A stretch of DNA of 6,142 nucleotides from an uncultured Acidimicrobiaceae bacterium (GTDB lineage Bacteria; Actinomycetota; Acidimicrobiia; Acidimicrobiales; Microtrichaceae). A model generated the notes under the pieces. It saw nothing but the letters and a program-made list of their open reading frames with translations. It was not told where the DNA came from and made no database searches. Location of the stretch: positions 1-6,142 of the forward strand of contig CALMLJ010000098.1 in the NCBI GenBank assembly GCA_937868025.1, in the 5' to 3' direction. Shown here piece by piece: positions 1 to 6,108 of the stretch (within the stretch, counting starts at the first letter, position 1; each line of letters opens with the position of its first letter). The position numbers were made by a program, and so were the translations under genes.

Positions 1-723
1 GCCACGCTCGGCGAGCTGCCGGGCGGTCACGACGCACTCGCGCACCTGGTCGGGGGTCATGTTGTCGAGGAGCACCGCGGCGGCTCCGGCCTCGATGGCT
101 TCGACCATCTGCTCGATGCGATCGCACTCGACGTGGACGGTGCGGGCCGGCCAGAGGTCGCGGCAGCGCTGCACCGCTTCGGTGATGCCGATGCCGGTGA
201 TGTGGTTGTCCTTCAGCAGCATCCAGTCGCTGAGATTGCCACGGTGGTTGCGGCCGCCACCGGCGCGGACCGCCGCCTTCTGGAGCGCGCGGAGGCCGGG
301 GGTCGTCTTGCGGGTGTCCCACACCTTGGCCCCACCGCCGCGGGCCGCTTCGGTGACGTACCGATTGGTGAGCGTTGCCACACCGGAGAGGTGGCACAAG
401 AAGTTGAGGGCGGTCCGTTCCGCGGTGAGGATCGGAGCGAGCCGGCCGCGGACGTACGCGATGTCGTCGCCGGGGGCCAGCGCATCGCCGTCGCGGAACC
501 GCCACTCGATCTCGATCGTCGGATCGATCTGGGCGAACGCTTCGGTCACGCACATCGAGCCGGCGAGCCGACCGGCCTCGCGGGCGTCGAGGCGCGCCAC
601 CGTGGTGACGTCCTGGTCGAGGAGCGCAGCAGTGATGTCGCCCAACGGCGTGAGGTCTTCCTCGAAGGCCCGCTGCACGGCGGCGCGGACGGCGTGGATC
701 GGCGGATCGAAGTAGCCGCTCAC
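1..723 (-). CDS. nadC: Nicotinate-nucleotide pyrophosphorylase (quinolinate phosphoribosyltransferase), 3' end cut by window edge
   Basis: NadC converts quinolinate and PRPP to nicotinate mononucleotide, CO2 and pyrophosphate, the step after NadB and NadA. The minus-strand frame is open for all 241 codons from GTG 723 to base 1 with no stop. The family is usually about 280-290 residues, so roughly 40-50 residues lie outside. Motifs read directly: EDLTPLGDIT (22-31) in the N-terminal domain, ERTALNFLCHLSGVATLTNR (102-121), DTRKTTPGLR (136-145), GGGRNHRGNL (155-164), MLLKDNHI (168-175), VHVECD (196-201) and AAAVLLDN (214-221). These hold the Arg, Lys, His and Glu/Asp residues that bind quinolinate and the PRPP phosphates, all intact. 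GTG 723 overlaps the nadB TGA by four bases (GTGA) and lacks a strong Shine-Dalgarno sequence, so reinitiation after nadB is likely. Residue 1 would be read as Met. Confidence 0.95.
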   Translation of the reverse strand, partial: MSGYFDPPIHAVRAAVQRAFEEDLTPLGDITAALLDQDVTTVARLDAREAGRLAGSMCVTEAFAQIDPTIEIEWRFRDGDALAPGDDIAYVRGRLAPILTAERTALNFLCHLSGVATLTNRYVTEAARGGGAKVWDTRKTTPGLRALQKAAVRAGGGRNHRGNLSDWMLLKDNHITGIGITEAVQRCRDLWPARTVHVECDRIEQMVEAIEAGAAAVLLDNMTPDQVRECVVTARQLAERG

Positions 724-2303
724 GAGCCGATCACCAGCCGGTGACGCTGATCCTCCCGCGCTCCGGGGAAGTCGGTGCGGGTGTGCGCCCCGCGGCTCTC
801 CTCGCGGGCGGCGGCTGCCTGCAGGAGCACCGCGCCCACCTGCACCAGGTTGCTCAACTCGCTGACGTCGGGCTCGGTCGGATCCGGTGGGAGCTCGGCC
901 CACACCGTGTCGAGCACCTCGTGGGCGGCGGCGATCGATTGGGCGGTGCGCAGCACTCCCGCATGAATGGTCATCGCCCGCTGGACGGTGCGGCGCAGCT
1001 CGGCGACGCGTTCGGACGTGATTGCGGTGGCGTCGGACTTGGCGAGAACCGGGCTGTCGATCAGCACTCCGCCGATGAGGATGTCGGTCGACGGGACGCC
1101 TCGGGCCGACCGCATCGCGCCGGTGTCCTCGGGACCGTCGATGCCCTCCGCGATCGACTCGACGACCCGGGCCCCGAACACCATGCCCTCGAGCAACGAG
1201 TTCGACGCGAGCCGGTTCGCCCCGTGCACCCCCGAGCAGCTCGTCTCGCCGGCCGCCCACAGGCCCGGGAGGGTGGTCGCCCCGTTGATGTCGGTGACGA
1301 TGCCGCCGCACTGGTGATGGGCGGCCGGGGCCACCGGCAGGTAGTCGACCGACGGGTCGAGACCGGCCGCCTCGAGATCAGCGGCGATGGTGGGGAAACG
1401 GATGTGGAAGTGGTCGAGCTGCGTGGCATCGAGCCAGACGTGGTCGATGTCCTGATCGAGCATGCGCGCCGTGATGGCGCGGGACACGACGTCGCGGGGC
1501 AACAACTCGTCGACGAAGCGCTCACCGTTGGCGTCGCGCAGCAGGGCGCCGTGGCCGCGAAGGGCCTCGGACAAGAGCGGGCGCGGCATCGAAGGATGGT
1601 CGAGCGCCGTCGGGTGGAACTGGAAGAACTCCATGTCGGCGATGGCAACGCCGGCGCGGAGCGCCATCGCGACGCCGTCGCCGGTGGCGACCGGCGGGTT
1701 GGTGGTGACGGCGAACAACTGGCCGGCACCACCGGTGGCGAGGAGCACGTGGCGCGCCCGAACCTCGAACACCTCTCCGTCGGCACCCACCGCCCGGACG
1801 CCGCGGCAGCGGCCGTCCTGGATCATCAGGTCGAGCGCGAAGGTCTCCTCGTAGATCTCGGCGACCCGTTCGCGGACCGCTGCGACGAGTGCCCGCTCGA
1901 TCTCGGCGCCGGTGGCGGCGCCACCGGCGTGCACGATGCGGGCCACCGAATGCCCACCCTCGCGGGCGAGCTCCAACTCACCCTCGGCATCACGATCGAA
2001 GAGGGCTCCCAACGCGATGAGGTCGTGGACCCGGCCCGGCCCTTCGTCGACGAGCACGCGCACGGCCTCGATGTCGCACAACCCGACACCGGCCGCGAGC
2101 GTGTCGGCCAGGTGGAGGTCGGTCTCCTCGCGGTCGCCCGACAGCGTGGCGGCCACCCCGCCCTGGGCCCAGCGGGTGGTGGCCAGCTCGAGCTCGGCCT
2201 TGGTCATGACACCGACGCTGAGACCCTTCAGTTCCGCCGCTCGCACCGCAGCCGACAAGCCGGCCACGCCACTGCCGAGCACCAGCAGATCGAGTTCAGA
2301 CAT
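720..2303 (-). CDS. nadB: L-aspartate oxidase
   Basis: NadB oxidises L-aspartate to iminoaspartate with FAD, using oxygen or fumarate as acceptor; NadA then makes quinolinate. The protein has 527 residues, near the usual 530-540. Seen in order: the FAD dinucleotide motif VLGSGVAGL (8-16), TTRWAQGGVAA (42-52), EGGHSVARIVHAGG (115-128), LLATGGAGQLF (187-197), FFQFHPTAL (226-234) with substrate His230, DELLPRDVVSRAI (265-277) with Arg270, HHQCGG (329-334), GLWAAGETSCSGVHGANRLA (347-366) with Arg364, ASNSLLEG, and the C-terminal ESRGAHTRTDFP. EGGH, HHQCGG and GANRLASNSLLE separate it from the related succinate dehydrogenase and fumarate reductase flavoproteins. ATG 2303 is chosen by the GAGGAG upstream and overlaps the panC stop by eight bases. 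The stop TGA overlaps nadC as GTGA. NadA is not in the window and must lie elsewhere. Confidence 0.97.
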   Translation of the reverse strand: MSELDLLVLGSGVAGLSAAVRAAELKGLSVGVMTKAELELATTRWAQGGVAATLSGDREETDLHLADTLAAGVGLCDIEAVRVLVDEGPGRVHDLIALGALFDRDAEGELELAREGGHSVARIVHAGGAATGAEIERALVAAVRERVAEIYEETFALDLMIQDGRCRGVRAVGADGEVFEVRARHVLLATGGAGQLFAVTTNPPVATGDGVAMALRAGVAIADMEFFQFHPTALDHPSMPRPLLSEALRGHGALLRDANGERFVDELLPRDVVSRAITARMLDQDIDHVWLDATQLDHFHIRFPTIAADLEAAGLDPSVDYLPVAPAAHHQCGGIVTDINGATTLPGLWAAGETSCSGVHGANRLASNSLLEGMVFGARVVESIAEGIDGPEDTGAMRSARGVPSTDILIGGVLIDSPVLAKSDATAITSERVAELRRTVQRAMTIHAGVLRTAQSIAAAHEVLDTVWAELPPDPTEPDVSELSNLVQVGAVLLQAAAAREESRGAHTRTDFPGAREDQRHRLVIGS

Positions 2304-3192
2304 CGTGGGCTCCTCGCGCCGTACCGGTGGCCGGATCAGGCTGCGCGACGTTACCCACTCCGATGTTGTCGATGAGTCGCGCTCTCCCGAAGCGGACGGC
2401 ACCCACGAGTCGGCTGTTCGGGCCGCAGACCTGCTGGAGTTCGAGGGTATCGGCGTCCGCGACCTCGACGTAGTCGAGGGCCCCGTACGACTGGGTCGCG
2501 ATCTCCGCCGCCATGGCGGCGCGCACCACGTCGGCGTCGGTCTCGCCGGCGGCGATCATCTCGGCACCGAGCCGGAGCGCGCGGTGGAGGACCGGAGCGG
2601 CGACACGTTCGTCGGCGGAGAGGTAGACATTGCGGCTCGACTTCGCGAGCCCGTCGTCCTCGCGGAGCGTGGGACACCCGACGACGACGACGGGCACCGA
2701 GAGGTCCGACACCATGCGACGGATGACGGCCAGTTGTTGGAAGTCCTTCTCCCCGAAATACGCGTGACACGGGCCGACGATGTTGAACAGCTTGGCGACC
2801 ACGGTCGCGACGCCGTCGAAGTGCGTCGGCCTCGACGCACCCTCCATGGCCGCTGACACCCCGGCGACCGACACGGTCGTCGCGACCGGACGGGGGTACA
2901 TCTCCTCGACCGACGGCACGAACAGCCAGTCGACACCGGCTCGGGTCGCCAGCGCGGTGTCGCCCTCGAGGTCGCGGGGGTAGGCGTCGAGATCCTCATC
3001 GGGGGCGAATTGCAGCGGGTTGACGAAGATCGTCGCCACGACGTCGTCGCACTCGGCGCTCGCCCGGACCATCAGCGACTCGTGACCGGCGTGCAGGTAC
3101 CCCATGGTCGGGACGAGTCCGACGGTGCGACCGACGGCGCGGGCGGCGTCGAGGTGGCGGCGCAGCTCGGCGATGGTCGTGACGGTCTGCAT
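2296..3192 (-). CDS. panC: Pantothenate synthetase (pantoate--beta-alanine ligase)
   Basis: PanC activates pantoate with ATP to pantoyl-adenylate and joins it to beta-alanine, giving pantothenate (vitamin B5) for coenzyme A. The protein has 298 residues, normal for the family. The cytidylyltransferase-type fold is clear: PTMGYLHAGH (28-37, HIGH-like ATP motif), FVNPLQF (56-62, pantoate site), YPRDLEGD (71-78), SRPTHFDGVATVVAKLFNIV (120-139), YFGEKDFQQL (145-154) and the signature DGLAKSSRN (180-188). Every expected motif is present, so it should be active. The last about 18 residues (VAQPDPATGTARGAHDV region) are a loose tail. The start ATG is one base after the DUF2520 stop, with GGGAG upstream. 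The 3' end overlaps nadB by eight bases (ATGTCTGA). No panD, the usual beta-alanine source, follows it. Confidence 0.97.
   Translation of the reverse strand: MQTVTTIAELRRHLDAARAVGRTVGLVPTMGYLHAGHESLMVRASAECDDVVATIFVNPLQFAPDEDLDAYPRDLEGDTALATRAGVDWLFVPSVEEMYPRPVATTVSVAGVSAAMEGASRPTHFDGVATVVAKLFNIVGPCHAYFGEKDFQQLAVIRRMVSDLSVPVVVVGCPTLREDDGLAKSSRNVYLSADERVAAPVLHRALRLGAEMIAAGETDADVVRAAMAAEIATQSYGALDYVEVADADTLELQQVCGPNSRLVGAVRFGRARLIDNIGVGNVAQPDPATGTARGAHDV
2310..2315 (-). promoter_or_regulatory. Ribosome binding site of nadB
   Basis: GAGGAG sits six bases before ATG 2303, inside the end of panC. It is the best Shine-Dalgarno match in the window. It decides the nadB start against an in-frame opening at 2402 that would add 33 residues, rich in Ser, Arg and Glu, ahead of the FAD-binding strand. 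Confidence 0.7.
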
Positions 3193-3193
3193 G

Positions 3194-3922
3194 TCAGTTG
3201 CTCCCGTTGGTGGTGACGAGACGGCGGGCCTGGTCGGCCATGGCCCGGTAGGCGTCGCGCTCGGACGGGTCGATCGCCGCGAGGTGGCGGGCGATCGTCA
3301 GTTCGTCGCCGCGTGCCGCCGGCCCCGTGAGCGCCGCGGTCGGGCCGAGCTCGGCGACGTTGTCGACGGCCCCGCGCACGAGCGACAGGTAGGCCTCGAA
3401 CGGCGCGCCGGCGGCCGCCCCGATCCGTTCGACCTGGCCGAGCAGAGCGACCAGGTGGTTGGCGGCGATGCAGGCGGCGGCGTGGTACTCGACGCGGTGC
3501 TCGTCGGCGATGACGAAGGAACGCCCGCCGAGCGCGTCGACGACTTCGTCCGCGATCCCATCACCGGCCGTGGCGAACCAGGCGTCGTCGCGAAGTCGTT
3601 CGGTGCCGGTCGTGGGGTTCGGCAGCGACACGAGCGGATGCACCGCCGCCCGCCGCTCGTGGGGCGCGAGGACGTCGAGCCCGAGCGACCCGGCACAGTG
3701 GGCCACAACGCACGTCGGCTCGGGTTCGATCGAAGCGGCCACGTCGGGCACCGCGCCGTCCCCGACGCAGATCAACACGAGATCGACGTCGCTCGCCGCG
3801 GCCGCGATCGCTCCGGCATCCCGGCCGATCGGGCCGTCCACCTCCCAGCCGACGGAGGCCAGGGCCGAGGCGAACGAGCCGCCGGCGCGCCCGGCGCCGA
3901 TGATCCGGACCCGTCGCGTCAC
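3194..3922 (-). CDS. Rossmann-like / DUF2520 protein, candidate ketopantoate reductase
   Basis: This is a 242-residue predicted NAD(P)-binding protein. The N-terminal Rossmann motif is RIIGAGRAG (6-14, GxGxxG), followed by DLVLICVGDGAVPDVA (47-62), AHCAGSLG (74-81) and HPLVSLP (95-101). The second half has YHAAACIAANH (146-156) and LTGPAARGD (198-206), both typical of DUF2520. The family is usually left unnamed. It sits directly upstream of panC, one base away, here and (from memory) in mycobacterial clusters, and a ketopantoate reductase called PanG in Francisella may belong to this family. A role in making pantoate for PanC is therefore a reasonable inference, not shown by sequence. The start is GTG 3922, overlapping the folK TGA as GTGA, with GAGAA a few bases upstream. 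A second in-frame GTG at 3943 would add seven residues before the Rossmann strand and is less likely. Confidence 0.9.
   Translation of the reverse strand: MTRRVRIIGAGRAGGSFASALASVGWEVDGPIGRDAGAIAAAASDVDLVLICVGDGAVPDVAASIEPEPTCVVAHCAGSLGLDVLAPHERRAAVHPLVSLPNPTTGTERLRDDAWFATAGDGIADEVVDALGGRSFVIADEHRVEYHAAACIAANHLVALLGQVERIGAAAGAPFEAYLSLVRGAVDNVAELGPTAALTGPAARGDELTIARHLAAIDPSERDAYRAMADQARRLVTTNGSN
3201..3205 (-). promoter_or_regulatory. Ribosome binding site of panC
   Basis: GGGAG lies inside the last codons of the DUF2520 gene, eight bases before the panC ATG at 3192. The two genes are separated by a single base (TGA-C-ATG), so panC probably has both its own ribosome site and coupling. Confidence 0.5.
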
Positions 3923-4371
3923 GACAGGTTCTCGACCGTCCACACCCGCCCGTCGGCGATCTCGACCTCCTGGGCCGTCACCAGGTCGGGCGCGAGCTCG
4001 CGCAGCGGCGCCAGCACGAACTTCCGTTCCTTCCAGCGCGGGTGCGGGATGGTGAGCCGAGGCTCGTCCATCGTGACGCCGTCCATCCAGATGATGTCGA
4101 GATCGAGGGTCCGCGGGCCCCAGCGCTCGTCACGCACCCGATGGGCCGCCGACTCGATCCGGTGGCAGACGCTCAGCAACGCGCTCGGCGTCAGCTCGGT
4201 GTCGAGTTCGACGACGATGTTCAGGAACGCGCCCTGGTTGCCGGGGCCACCCATCGGGTCGGTCTCGAACACGCTCGACACCGCGACCACGTCGGGCAGC
4301 GAATCGACGGCGTCGCGGAGGAACGCTCGACGGTCGCCGAGGTTCGACCCGACGCTGATGAACGTCCGCAT
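3919..4371 (-). CDS. folK: 2-amino-4-hydroxy-6-hydroxymethyldihydropteridine pyrophosphokinase (HPPK)
   Basis: FolK transfers pyrophosphate from ATP to 6-hydroxymethyl-7,8-dihydropterin, making the substrate for FolP. The protein has 150 residues, close to the usual short HPPK. Motifs seen are the N-terminal strand and turn FISVGSNLGDR (4-14), the pterin-site stretch SSVFETDPMGGPGNQGAFLN (32-51), the HPPK signature RWGPRTLDLDI (83-93) with the two magnesium-binding aspartates D90 and D92, and the C-terminal IPHPRWKERKFVLAPL (108-123). All key positions are intact. The ATG (4371-4369) shares one base with the folB TGA. Much longer in-frame openings upstream only re-read folB and the phosphatase-like gene in the wrong frame. 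The stop TGA overlaps the next gene's GTG (GTGA, four bases). Confidence 0.95.
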   Translation of the reverse strand: MRTFISVGSNLGDRRAFLRDAVDSLPDVVAVSSVFETDPMGGPGNQGAFLNIVVELDTELTPSALLSVCHRIESAAHRVRDERWGPRTLDLDIIWMDGVTMDEPRLTIPHPRWKERKFVLAPLRELAPDLVTAQEVEIADGRVWTVENLS

Positions 4372-4733
4372 CAGTCGTTGGTCCGACGGATGGTCACGCC
4401 CGAGGTCTCGAGCTGTTGGGGCACCGGCGGGCGCAACTTCCGCACCGTCACCGTGACGGCGGTGATCCGGGAATCTCCCAACACGACCTCGGCGAGCCGT
4501 GCCGCCATGCGCTCCATCAGAGCGAAGCGCTCGTCGACGATCACCGCTTCGACCTGCGCACACAGCGCGCCGTAGTCGACGGTGTCGTCGAGGGCGTCGG
4601 AGGCTCCCGCCGCCGACAGATCGGTCTCGACGTCGAGGTCGACCTCGAACGGCTGGCGGCGCTCCTGCTCTTCGGGAAGGGCACCGCAGAACCCGAGCGC
4701 CCGGAGGCCCCGGAGCTGGATCACGTCGGCCAC
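4371..4733 (-). CDS. folB: Dihydroneopterin aldolase
   Basis: FolB cleaves 7,8-dihydroneopterin to 6-hydroxymethyl-7,8-dihydropterin and glycolaldehyde, feeding FolK; the family forms tunnel-fold oligomers, usually octamers. The protein is 120 residues, the family norm. Recognisable parts are the first strand IQLRGLRALG (5-14), the turn GALPEE (17-22) with the pterin-binding Glu22 position, the DTVDYG segment (50-55) with Tyr54, FALMERMAARLAE (70-82) with Glu74, and VTVRKLRPPVP (94-104) with K99 as the probable catalytic lysine. Most relatives have His in the GxHG turn; here it is GFCG with Cys16. The start is GTG, three bases after the TAG of the phosphatase-like gene, with only a weak GAG upstream, so translation probably depends on coupling. 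Its TGA stop shares one base with the folK ATG (TGATG). Confidence 0.93.
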   Translation of the reverse strand: MADVIQLRGLRALGFCGALPEEQERRQPFEVDLDVETDLSAAGASDALDDTVDYGALCAQVEAVIVDERFALMERMAARLAEVVLGDSRITAVTVTVRKLRPPVPQQLETSGVTIRRTND

Positions 4734-4736
4734 GGG

Positions 4737-5261
4737 CTACTCGGCTGCCGCAGCGTTGGCGCGAATCTTGGCCGCAACCGCCACGATGTCGCGACCCGCC
4801 GGACCGAGCTGACGCGACGTGATGTGCTCGAGCAGGAAGATCGCCCGGGGTTGCTCGACGACGATGCCCGCCCACACGAGGTAGCCGGCCATGATGCCGA
4901 CGAGCCGGTCGTTGAGCTCTTCGTGGTGGTAGAGCACCTTGGCGCCCGAGTCGAGCAGGCCCTGCAGCTCGGGGTAGATGTCGCCGAGGTAGCGCGGGTA
5001 GTCCTCCGTCGCCGGCAGCGGGCGGTGGCGCCAGGTGACCGAGAGCTCGTCGTAGTTGTGCAGGTTGTGGTTGGCGGGGATCAGGCTGATGACCGGAGCG
5101 AAGCCCTGCTCGCGGATCCAGATGATCTCCTCCTGACGGCGCACCTTGCGGTGGTTGGTGCCGTAGCCGCCGGGGCGCTCGCAGATGGCGAGCTTGTCCT
5201 GCATCACCCAGCTGAAATGCCGGGGCTTGATGCCCTGGGCCCACTTGCCTTTTGCTGCCAT
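4737..5261 (-). CDS. Dual-specificity-phosphatase-like protein lacking the catalytic cysteine (putative pseudophosphatase)
   Basis: This 174-residue soluble protein has no signal peptide or membrane segment, and I cannot name its function. Its layout resembles a small protein tyrosine/dual-specificity phosphatase. An N-terminal segment has LAICERPGGYG (24-34). A helix and strand follow with GFAPVISLIP (53-62), then WRHRPLPATED (77-87) where the general-acid loop would lie. Next comes a helix, then the strand VLYHH (109-113) leading into a loop and the helix GIMAGYLVWAGI (122-133). Where active enzymes have His-Cys-x5-Arg, this protein has H112-H113-x5-R119, so the nucleophile Cys is His. The usual loop Gly is L116 and the Ser/Thr after Arg is L120, so ordinary cysteine phosphatase chemistry is not expected. 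ATG 5261 is chosen because GAGGA (5270-5266) sits four bases upstream and the ORF upstream of it only overlaps folP. It ends in TAG, the only TAG among the seven complete genes, three bases before folB. The fold assignment is by eye; a role tied to folate enzymes is inferred from position only. Confidence 0.85.
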   Translation of the reverse strand: MAAKGKWAQGIKPRHFSWVMQDKLAICERPGGYGTNHRKVRRQEEIIWIREQGFAPVISLIPANHNLHNYDELSVTWRHRPLPATEDYPRYLGDIYPELQGLLDSGAKVLYHHEELNDRLVGIMAGYLVWAGIVVEQPRAIFLLEHITSRQLGPAGRDIVAVAAKIRANAAAAE

Positions 5262-5265
5262 GTTG

Positions 5266-5270
5266 TCCTC
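5266..5270 (-). promoter_or_regulatory. Ribosome binding site of the phosphatase-like gene
   Basis: GAGGA lies in the 10-base gap after the folP stop and four bases before ATG 5261. It fixes this start over longer in-frame openings that run back into folP and read as low-complexity Pro/Arg sequence. Confidence 0.6.
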
Positions 5271-5271
5271 G

Positions 5272-6108
5272 TCAGTTGCCCGCGACGGCGGGGGTGGGGG
5301 TGTTCGAACGGGCCGCGGCGACGGCAAGCGCGGCCTCGACATGGGGTCGCACGTCGTGCGCCCGGATGATCTGTGCTCCTGCCATCATCGCCCACGTGGC
5401 GAGGGCGACGCCCATCTCCAGTCGGTCCGAAGGTGGTGAAACGACGTCGGCGCCGAGTCCGTCGGCCCGAGCCGTGAGGACTCCGAGGGACTTCTTGCGG
5501 CTGACGCCCAGCAGGACCGGGGTGCCACGATCGACCAGGTCGCCGATGCCGGCCACGAGTTCGAGGTTGTGGTCGAGCGACTTGCCGAACCCGAAGCCGG
5601 GGTCGACCCACACCTCGGCCACGCCGGCCGAATGGGCCGTGGCGGCGCGCTCGGTGAGGAAGTCGTACACCTCCGTTCGAGCGTCGACGTAGGTCGGGTC
5701 GTCCTGCATGGAGCACGGCTCGCCCTGCATGTGCATCGCCACCCAGCCCACACCCAGGTCGGCGGCGACCTGCCACAGCGAGGCGCTCACATCGTTGATG
5801 ACGGTGGCCCCGGCCGCGACCGCGGCCCGGGCAACCTCGGCGCGACGGGTGTCGACGGAGATGCGGGCGCCGAAGCCGTCGAGGGCGGTGATCGCCTCGA
5901 TCACGGGGACCACACGGGCCAGCTCCTCGTCGATCGACACCGGGGCAGCGCCCGGTCGGGTCGACTCGCCCCCCACGTCGACGAAGGACGCACCCTCGTC
6001 CACAAGGCGGCGCGCCTGGGTCACCGCGGCGTCGAGATCGACATAGCGGCCGCCGTCGCTGAACGAGTCGGGCGTGACGTTCAGGATGCCCATGATCTGG
6101 GGGATCAC
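5272..6108 (-). CDS. folP: Dihydropteroate synthase
   Basis: FolP condenses 6-hydroxymethyl-7,8-dihydropterin pyrophosphate (the FolK product) with p-aminobenzoate to give 7,8-dihydropteroate in the cytoplasm; it is the sulfonamide target. The full set of TIM-barrel motifs is visible, numbered from the GTG at 6108: MGILNVTPDSFSDGG (6-20), DVGGESTRPG (44-53), the SVDTR strand (84-88), INDVSA (104-109), MHMQG (125-129), DPGFGFGK (169-176), GVSRKK (201-206) and RAHDV (249-253) with the substrate-contacting Arg and His. At 278 residues it is a normal full length. The start is uncertain. GTG 6108 gives six residues before strand 1 and a possible GTGA overlap with an upstream frame; TTG 6117 (three residues longer) and ATG 6093 are alternatives. 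An in-frame stop at 6135-6133 bounds the start region. No clear Shine-Dalgarno sequence precedes any candidate. The tail is Pro/Ala-rich and the stop is TGA. Ten bases separate it from the next gene. Confidence 0.96.
   Translation of the reverse strand: MIPQIMGILNVTPDSFSDGGRYVDLDAAVTQARRLVDEGASFVDVGGESTRPGAAPVSIDEELARVVPVIEAITALDGFGARISVDTRRAEVARAAVAAGATVINDVSASLWQVAADLGVGWVAMHMQGEPCSMQDDPTYVDARTEVYDFLTERAATAHSAGVAEVWVDPGFGFGKSLDHNLELVAGIGDLVDRGTPVLLGVSRKKSLGVLTARADGLGADVVSPPSDRLEMGVALATWAMMAGAQIIRAHDVRPHVEAALAVAAARSNTPTPAVAGN

Noticed and set aside
741..2375. A 544-codon open frame on the plus strand opposite nadB
   Set aside because: It is the antisense of a convincing L-aspartate oxidase. 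Its translation is Gly/Arg/Val/His-rich without motifs. Long antisense frames are expected in high-GC coding DNA.
2304..2402. N-terminal extension of NadB by 33 residues
   Set aside because: It overlaps panC deeply and has no family counterpart, and GAGGAG sits just before ATG 2303.
2683..2695. Short CGA/ACG triplet repeat
   Set aside because: It encodes a run of Val residues in a beta strand of PanC (168-171), and is not a separate repeat element.
3104..4456. A 450-codon plus-strand open frame across panC, DUF2520, folK and folB
   Set aside because: It crosses four real genes antisense, has low-complexity Arg/Ser/Gly composition, and shows no recognisable domain.
3919..5244. A 441-codon minus-strand opening that ends as folK
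   Set aside because: Only the last 150 codons make sense. The upstream part reads folB and the phosphatase-like gene out of frame as Pro/Arg-rich sequence.
5288..5301. Plus-strand GGGGG-T-GGGGG run, possible G-quadruplex
   Set aside because: Only two strong G runs are adjacent, and it encodes the Pro/Thr tail of FolP on the other strand. Codon composition explains it.
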